In this document: in pieces, positions 1-19,799 of the stretch
Layout: every line of letters begins with the position of its first letter
How positions within the stretch are numbered: position 1 is the first letter of the stretch
Assembly: GCA_037447655.1 (NCBI GenBank)
Contig: JBBHKE010000906.1
Coordinates: forward strand, 126,001-145,799
Length of the DNA stretch: 19,799 nucleotides
Reading direction: 5' to 3'
Source: Zygnema cylindricum
Lineage: Eukaryota; Streptophyta; Zygnematophyceae; Zygnematales; Zygnemataceae
Notes under the pieces: generated by a model
What the model was told of the DNA's origin: nothing
Database searches by the model: none
What the model saw: only the letters and a program-made list of their open reading frames with translations
Position numbers and translations under genes: made by a program

Positions 1-180
1 TTCTCTCCTCCTTTTTCCCTTCTTTCCCTTTTCCCTTCTCCTTCTTTCCATTGTCTTTTCCTTCCTTTTTCATTTTTCCGTCGCCCTTTCTTTTCTCCTT
101 TCCCTCCTTTTTCTCCTCTCCCTCCTCCTCCTTTTTCTGCTTCTCTGCCTCTTCTCTCGAGTGCTTCGCCTCTTTCTTAA
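1..180. repeat. Pyrimidine-rich low-complexity tract
   Basis: Almost pure C/T on the + strand, built from TTTCCCTT, CTCCTCCT and TTCCTTCC words. It resembles the pyrimidine tracts in introns of the gene downstream, so it could be intron or spacer of an upstream gene. No splice junction or coding frame can be supported. Confidence 0.6.
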
Positions 181-829
181 GCTTCCGCACGTGCGAAACC
201 AACATGAGTATAACAAAAACCAAAAACCTCACAAGGAGAAACATCGCACCGTCCAATAAACTGCACGCCATAGTTTCTAACATTTTGTAGTAAATTGAAA
301 CAGAATATGAATTAAATTGAAGTTAATTATGCTGTGCGCCTGAGTGAAAAAGACTGGTGAAAGGAAATGTGTGATTTTCTGATTAAAATACGTGAGTTTA
401 AAGGAAACAACGGGGGAATTTAACCCCAAATCCCTCTCGCAAGAGCGGGATTATTCGTTGTTTTTTTTGGGAAAATTAGGTTTCGAATGGCATGCAAGGC
501 GCGCCAATGCTCCTTGACTAATTGTTTGTCTCGTAGCCGTACCTTTGGACGAGTGGCGCCGTGGTTCCGAAGCTTGGGATACTTGTACGGACGACCACAT
601 GGCATTCCACGATTGGCCGAACAGCAAATCATGTGCACCCTAGTCAGCCGTACGGATTTCTAGTCGGTGCGCGTGCACATGTAAAACGGAAATGAGAAAC
701 GACAACCGTCGCCGAAGCATATCCGTTCGCAGATACAGCCAATAGAATGGAGCGAAGCGGAATCTACGTCACCTGCAACAAACAACGGGAACAGTAACTG
801 AATCAAGCCATGTAGAGGTCAAATGTAGA
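181..829. other. Upstream spacer, no supported gene
   Basis: Mixed-composition sequence with a CACGTG palindrome near 189 and several CGTAC words between 536 and 655. An open frame on the - strand (638-420) has no recognisable domain. At 740-775 an inverted-CCAAT-type word (CCAAT) and TACGTCA lie close together, which could be promoter-like, but nothing confirms a transcript. Confidence 0.4.
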
Positions 830-1480
830 GGTTAGTTGAATAAAACTGGAAAAAGATATGAATAAAACTGAAACGAACCAATTAAAACTAAATAGAACGG
901 AAACCGAAACTATTACAAAAATGAATCGCACTTCAATCGAGTATCTCTTAAACTGAAACGAAACCGAATTAAAAAATGAACTGCATTAGGGCGAAACTGA
1001 ACTAGAAAGAAACTGCGATAAAACTGAATAAAAGCCAATCAAACAGTAACCTGTAAACTGAATGAATCGGAGACAGAACAAAATCAAAACTGAATCGAAC
1101 CGAGACCGAGTTGAACCAAAAGTTAAATTTAGCTGGATCCAATATTCCAGTGTTCGTCCGATCCAGTATCGGTTCCATCCAGTTTCGAAAGCATATAATC
1201 GGTTCGATCCAGTTCCAGATTAATTCAATATCGAACCGTTACAGTTTCTTTTCGATTCAGTTTGAGACCGACTCAATCTCGGTTCAAGTTCAATTTACAA
1301 CTAAGTCAACCCGAAATCGAAATCAATTAAACTGAATCGAACCGAAAATCTAAGCAAGTGAACCTGAAAGGGCTATAAACTGAATCGCAGCAAAACTGAA
1401 CAGAATCGGACAACATGGAATCGAAACGAACCTGAGTCGCATTAAAACGAAACTCAATCGAGGAACACAAACACTGAAAA
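830..1480. repeat. Degenerate AACTGAA/CGAA repeat with strand switches
   Basis: From about 835 to 1115 the + strand repeats words such as AAACTGAA, GAACCGAAAC and AATCGAA. From about 1130 to 1290 the same words appear reverse-complemented (GGTTCGATCCAGTT, TTCGATTCAGTTT). From about 1300 to 1455 they return to the first orientation. The unit is short and very degenerate, so a fixed period cannot be given. No protein is implied. Confidence 0.75.
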
Positions 1481-1545
1481 GCAAAGCTAAATCATAGTTC
1501 AAAAGAAGGCGTTTTTTGGTAGGCCTTTTGTAGGCCACCTTTAGC

Positions 1546-1722
1546 GTAAGTTGTGTTACGGGCTTTCCATGTGATCTTCTTAGATCGCTACTTTCATCAT
1601 CGACCGTCCGATCGTCCGAATCTGACGATAGTCCTATCGTAAGTTGTGTTATGGGCTTTTCATGTGACCTTCTTAGATCGTTACTTTCATCAACGACCGT
1701 CAGATGGTCCAAATCTGACGGT
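1546..1722. repeat. 93-bp imperfect tandem duplication
   Basis: Unit 1 (1546-1638) and unit 2 (from 1639, matching for about 82 bases) both start GTAAGTTGTGTTA and share TTCTTAGATCG and ACTTTCATCA, with about ten substitutions. The period is a multiple of three, so an open frame on the - strand (1742-1350) contains a repeated 31-residue block with LRRSH. The changes are not clearly third-position biased, so coding is doubtful. Confidence 0.85.
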
Positions 1723-2110
1723 TTAAATAAAAAGTCGCTCAAAACTCACAGAAAAAAAAAAAATTGTCCGATTTTTTTTTCAAATTTAGACATGACGTTT
1801 AATTCTCTATCGATCCATGTGCAACTCAACCCTGTTACTGTTTTATTTCATTTTGCAACCTATACAATATGGATCTTAAGGCCATTTTCATAGTTGTTCA
1901 AAACGTATTTTACGCACGTTTCGAACGCGCGTACAATACGTAGAAACTGGAGAGGTCGATTTGAAAAAAACGTTAATGATTTTTTTCCGTACAAATCCGT
2001 ACATTTTTTAAAAATTGAATTGAAGATGTACCGCAGTTTGTACGCTTTCCGTTAAATGAGCGGTGAAAAACATTAGTTAATTCAATTATTATCACACTCT
2101 ATTAGTGTGT
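1723..2110. other. Upstream spacer, no supported gene
   Basis: AT-rich sequence with poly-A and poly-T runs near 1750-1785, then several CGTAC words from 1930 on. No coding frame or RNA gene is recognisable. Confidence 0.4.
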
Positions 2111-2615
2111 CGTAACATCTACATCAACTGGTTAAGGATGCGAGTTCCGAGCCGTACCGGACAATGTGCGCAGGCGCAGGTTCAAATCTTGCGCCATGCG
2201 TTTATATTATATTTAACTTCCGCCGTGGCGACGGTAATGGCGTCTTCTATGATTTTTCGGGTTCAGCTGTTCAAGTAATAATGGCGGCTTCTTTTCGAAA
2301 TTTGAAGAAGACGCCCGTACAAAATTTGAACTCACGGCGCTCAAATAGTGTGACGCCGCAACGTCTCTTTTTGGAAATATTTGTAGACGTCACATTATTT
2401 TCCCGTACAATCCATGTACATGCTGTTCGGTTTACTGAACAGGAAGTACGGATACGTGCATCTATTTTTTTTTGTAAACTACCGTATAGTTGCCGTAAAA
2501 AATATAACAGTTACAGTATTTTGTTTATTAGTTTCCGTAATATTGCAGTTTCAGTTTACAGTAGACGTTTTTTTGCGTATTTTTCAAAAGTCACGTACAA
2601 TACGTAGAAACTGGA
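1930..2615. repeat. Segment bounded by an identical 22-bp direct repeat
   Basis: The same 22 bases, beginning CGTACAATACGTAG, occur at 1930-1951 and 2594-2615, with looser similarity just upstream of each copy (both follow GCGTATTTT-like or ACGTATTTT-like sequence). The enclosed 640 bp holds the tRNA-like sequence and many CGTAC words. It may be a degraded element, but no terminal inverted repeats or protein were found. Confidence 0.55.
2113..2199 (+). other. tRNA-like (possibly SINE-derived) sequence
   Basis: A D-arm-like hairpin (CATC, an 11-base loop with ACTGGTTAAG, GATG) is followed by an 8-bp T-arm-like stem (GGCGCAGG with CTTGCGCC) whose loop TTCAAAT gives the B-box word GGTTCAAATC. 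The would-be acceptor strands do not pair and the anticodon arm is broken, so this is not a functional tRNA. A tRNA relic or SINE head is the best guess. Confidence 0.4.
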
Positions 2616-2870
2616 AAAAATGGAAAAAACCCGCGTATTGAAGAACTAGATCTTAAGGGCATATTGTATGTTTTGCGTACAATAGGCATATTGTATGGGC
2701 GTACTGTCACCTACTTTTGAACTATGGGCCGTACCCTTACAACAAGCTAAATGTGGTTCCACGACCTTATGCAAGATCTCCTGTAGATTACTGGCACGAC
2801 TTAATGTGAACACGGCCTCTAGTAAAATATTTCCGTACAATTACTGATATCTCCTGATGGAAACCCCGCC
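2200..2870. other. CGTAC-rich upstream spacer
   Basis: Contains many CCGTAC and CGTACAA words, part of a stretch running from about 1930 to 3170. Short open frames on both strands show no recognisable domain. No core promoter element is convincing. Confidence 0.4.
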
Positions 2871-2950
2871 CAGTTAACTACAGTACTGTACAGTACTGTT
2901 GAGTACAGTGCAGTACTGTATATTACTGTAAAGTACTGTAGAGTACTGCA
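2871..2950. repeat. 10-bp palindromic tandem array, consensus CAGTACTGTA
   Basis: Eight consecutive ten-base units. Units at 2881, 2891, 2911, 2931 and 2941 keep AGTACTG; the unit at 2901 reads GAGTACAGTG; those at 2871 and 2921 are decayed. The core is the self-complementary CAGTACTG. The array lies about 330 bp before the chosen start codon, where a promoter would be expected. Regulatory function is inference. Confidence 0.85.
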
Positions 2951-3277
2951 TGTTCGTTATTTCATTTTACATTTGAACCGAAATTATACAACAAATGGGT
3001 TTAGCGTTCGCCAGGGTGGCTTTTACCGTACGGTTTTTGTCGGCGTCCTATTTTTACTGTCATCCGTACTACGTGCCATTCCCGTTTCCTCATGTTGCGA
3101 GTTTTCGCCACGTGGCGCAACGTTAACTCCGTTATTCTTTCCGTACCAGAACGCTTCTCTCCCTGTCCTTCGATATCGAGTTTCGTTACCGCGAAAGGAA
3201 TTTGGAGAGATAACTATTGCGGAAGTTCTGCTTACGTGGCAGCACAAGAGGCGGCTGGATCCCAAGGGAGAGCTGAA
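2951..3277 (+). promoter_or_regulatory. Probable promoter-proximal region and 5' leader of DExH1
   Basis: Immediately upstream of the start, with further CCGTAC words and no clear TATA box. An ATG at 3092 is in frame with the start at 3278 with no intervening stop, but its context is poor (C at -3) and the 62 intervening residues are unlike relatives. I read this as leader; an N-terminal extension, even an organelle-targeting one, is not excluded. Confidence 0.35.

Positions 3278-19799
<16,522 letters not shown>

Noticed and set aside
740-775. CCAAT and TACGTCA as a bidirectional promoter
   Set aside because: Two short words only; no gene recognised on either side close enough to support it.
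2113-2199. A functional tRNA gene
   Set aside because: D and T arms look right, but the acceptor strands do not pair and the anticodon loop lacks the T before the anticodon.

Overview
This is a eukaryotic nuclear window dominated by one gene on the + strand. I assembled 13 exons (2,141 coding bases, 713 complete codons) by reading conserved protein blocks between GT-AG junctions. Together they encode a DEAH/RHA-type RNA helicase of the DHX36/plant DExH family. The closest match I recognise is Arabidopsis DExH1 (At2g35920): RGG-rich N-terminus, RWWDP..WRA block, GLYF..Y and KTPLPNYRADLD blocks, all helicase motifs from Walker A to motif VI, and the start of the C-terminal HA2 region. The 3' end of the gene lies beyond the window.

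The protein type points to the green lineage (green alga or land plant). The last visible exon has an in-frame TAA exactly where relatives commonly have Gln or Glu, and the conserved frame resumes at once on the other side. With the other exons intact, the simplest reading is that TAA is a sense codon (probably Gln). In the green lineage that suggests ulvophyte groups such as Trentepohliales, Cladophorales or Dasycladales. This is one codon, so it is a strong lead and not proof; a sequencing error or a real nonsense mutation is not excluded.

Layout: positions 1-3277 are upstream sequence with no gene I can support. They hold a polypyrimidine start, a degenerate AACTGAA/CGAA-type repeat with strand flips, a 93-bp tandem duplication, a CGTAC-rich stretch with a tRNA-like sequence, and a 10-bp palindromic tandem array. 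Exon 1 carries the RGG box; exons 2-5 the N-terminal domain; exons 6-9 RecA1 and a second RGG insert; exons 10-12 RecA2 and the start of HA2; exon 13 is cut by the window end. The twelve introns (418-3,649 bp) are full of low-complexity and recently duplicated sequence: a perfect 32-bp inverted repeat, a fold-back element, a TTGAC-dense intron, a tandem copy of a 5' splice site, CT/GA tracts and G-rich tracts.

No second gene, RNA gene, CRISPR array or intact transposon could be supported. Several sense-strand segments are G-quadruplex-prone, which is notable because DHX36-type helicases resolve G-quadruplexes.
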